A stretch of DNA of 6,682 bases from an uncultured Methylococcaceae bacterium (GTDB taxonomy: Bacteria > Pseudomonadota > Gammaproteobacteria > Methylococcales > Methylomonadaceae): positions 1 through 6,682 of the forward strand of contig CAIQND010000441.1 of the NCBI GenBank assembly GCA_903873045.1, read 5' to 3'. Position numbers and translations under genes: made by a program. The notes under the pieces were generated by a model, which saw only the letters and a list, made by a program, of their open reading frames with translations, was not told where the DNA came from and did not search any database. Of this stretch, positions 5,833-6,682 are shown piece by piece. The first letter of the stretch is position 1, and each line of letters begins with the position of its first letter.

Positions 5833-5862
5833 TTTTTTATTTTAAAACAAAAAAATAAAAAA
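5833..5862. repeat. AT-only inverted repeat
   Basis: TTTTTTATTTT (5833-5843) is the reverse complement of AAAATAAAAAA (5852-5862), with an 8-nt loop. The block consists almost only of A and T and would be curved or easily melted. It lies upstream of the 21-aa frame on the minus strand. Confidence 0.5.
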
Positions 5863-5986
5863 ATTTTAAGCTCATTAGCTGACCGTTAGCAAATTAAACG
5901 TAGATTTTTACTCTTTTCGGCAAACAGACAATCCATGATTAACGGGTCAAATTCTATGCTGTGGGCATTGATTGCTTGTATAAAAT

Positions 5987-6006
5987 GGCTACCAACTTAA
6001 GCCTGG
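5987..6006 (+). repeat. Left terminal inverted repeat of the MITE
   Basis: Twenty bp beginning GGCTACC. It differs from the reverse complement of the right repeat at one position (base 16). It directly follows the left TATAAAAT copy. Confidence 0.85.
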
Positions 6007-6092
6007 CCAGTCTGTCGTTTCAATAAGTTAGAGAAGCGGCATCTACACTTACTCTTTCTTGGTTCACTGCGATTGTTCATATTCAAAAGTGT

Positions 6093-6112
6093 CCAGCCTT
6101 AAGTTGGTAGCC
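6093..6112 (-). repeat. Right terminal inverted repeat of the MITE
   Basis: Twenty bp ending in GGTAGCC. It directly precedes the right TATAAAAT copy. Confidence 0.85.
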
Positions 6113-6120
6113 TATAAAAT

Positions 6121-6583
6121 ATTGCACCCATCGGTAAAGCTTGGATCTATCATGCAGTATATTTATATCAATATCGACCCGCTGGTAAACCCGTTTTTAG
6201 GCCAGTTTGCTGGGCTTGGTAACAGTCTCTTTTCCATTATTACTATTCAGTTTTAATGTTGGTCTTGTTCGATGGCAACGCATAAGTGGATGAGCACGGT
6301 AATTATTTTATGATGGATTTGTAAATAAAAAATTTCAGTAGAAACTTACACCTCATGATCTGAACGATAAATCTTAATACTGTTATAGTTATAAGGTTTT
6401 TGTCGCTAATAGGATTAGTCAGCTTAAGATCGTTTTTAATTTTTTACCCAAGAGTCGGCAAAAAACATGATCAAATTACCAAGTGTAATATCACGCTAAT
6501 CAAGGAAATCAATGGATACCCATCAAATACTTATTAATGCTTGAGCCATTTGCGCTGCTCGGTAAGCCTTGATATTTCTAGTC
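6121..6583. other. Gene-free AT-rich stretch right of the MITE
   Basis: No recognisable gene. A plus-strand frame open from the MITE to 6256 ends in SLFSIITIQF; it becomes longer if the MITE is removed, but resembles nothing I know. At 6511 a short frame (MDTHQILINA, then a stop) has a good AAGGA before its ATG and may be the start of a destroyed gene. No tRNA, CRISPR array or terminator was seen. Confidence 0.45.
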
Positions 6584-6682
6584 TGTAGCGCCCCGTAAAA
6601 TTCGTTCACCCCAATTTTCAACGGTAGAATCAGGGTTTGAGGGGGGTAGATTTTGATGAAATGCGTTTTTTACAAATTTCCA
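6584..6682 (+). mobile_element. Possible left end of an insertion sequence running off the window
   Basis: From TGTAGCGCCCCG the base composition and texture change: repeated short motifs such as TTCGTTCACCCC and AATTTTCAACGG, followed by a G-run. This is reminiscent of the TG-starting, repeat-bearing ends of IS21-type elements. No transposase, opposite end or target duplication is in the window, so this remains tentative. Confidence 0.22.

Larger units (their letters stand above)
5523..5978. other. Gene-poor AT-rich spacer with decayed sequence
   Basis: No intact recognisable gene is present. It holds a GC-richer palindromic block at 5641-5755, a candidate 21-aa frame on the minus strand at 5744-5809, and an AT-only inverted repeat at 5833-5862. 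The promoter of the nuclease fragment would lie near 5530-5600 on the minus strand, but no clear -35/-10 pair can be chosen. Confidence 0.5.
5987..6112. mobile_element. 126-bp MITE with 20-bp terminal inverted repeats and 8-bp target duplication
   Basis: The element starts GGCTACCAACTTAAGCCTGG and ends with its reverse complement apart from one base (19 of 20 match). It is flanked by perfect direct repeats TATAAAAT at 5979-5986 and 6113-6120. The internal 86 bp have no reading frame long enough for a transposase, so it must be moved by an enzyme encoded elsewhere. An 8-bp AT-rich duplication and ends starting with GG would fit an IS1595-type or similar transposase, but this assignment is a guess. 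The perfect duplication suggests a fairly recent insertion. Confidence 0.85.

Noticed and set aside
6059..6256. A 65-codon plus-strand frame starting at a TTG inside the MITE
   Set aside because: Its start lies in the mobile element without a ribosome binding site. Only the part after the element may have been coding before the insertion.
6363..6410. A sigma-70-like promoter (CTGAAC ... TATAGT) with GTTATA GTTATA repeats
   Set aside because: The -35 match is poor, the spacing is 18 nt, and no gene follows.
1..6682. CRISPR array or tRNA gene
   Set aside because: No regularly spaced direct repeats and no cloverleaf or TTCRANNCY box pattern was found by eye.

Overview
The window looks like chromosomal DNA of a Gram-negative bacterium, probably a gammaproteobacterium. 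A TolC-type outer-membrane factor, a beta-barrel protein ending in Phe and a zinc-type anti-sigma factor all point that way. A Methylococcales-like methanotroph is a guess from overall feel (moderate GC in the genes, AT-rich spacers, short mobile elements); nothing in the sequence proves it.

Positions 286-4328 hold a compact four-gene block, all on the minus strand. In transcription order it encodes an ECF sigma factor, a membrane-spanning zinc-finger anti-sigma factor, a secreted subtilisin-like (S8) protease and a TolC-family outer-membrane channel. The gaps are 30 nt, a 4-bp ATGA overlap, and 39 nt occupied by a six-unit pentanucleotide repeat, with no convincing terminator between the genes, so it reads as one operon. 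The most interesting point is that the periplasmic tail of the anti-sigma factor resembles the inhibitory pro-domain of a subtilisin, and the next gene encodes a subtilisin with a similar pro-domain of its own. This suggests a signalling circuit in which protease and anti-sigma factor communicate through a shared pro-domain fold and the released sigma factor controls envelope or secretion genes, perhaps including its own operon. The protease keeps Asp176, His209 and Ser364 but appears to lack the usual oxyanion-hole Asn.

Upstream on the same strand (4471-5235) is a TorF-like outer-membrane beta-barrel protein with a GTG start. Just before it lies the N-terminal stump of a PD-(D/E)xK nuclease (5262-5522), broken shortly after its QxK motif.

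Positions 5523-6682 are AT-rich and contain no intact recognisable gene. They hold a GC-richer palindromic island with a 37-codon reading frame, a possible 21-aa peptide with a good ribosome binding site, and a well-formed 126-bp MITE (20-bp terminal inverted repeats, 8-bp TATAAAAT target duplication). At the right edge there may be the start of a larger insertion sequence. This part looks like a decayed accessory region next to a conserved operon.
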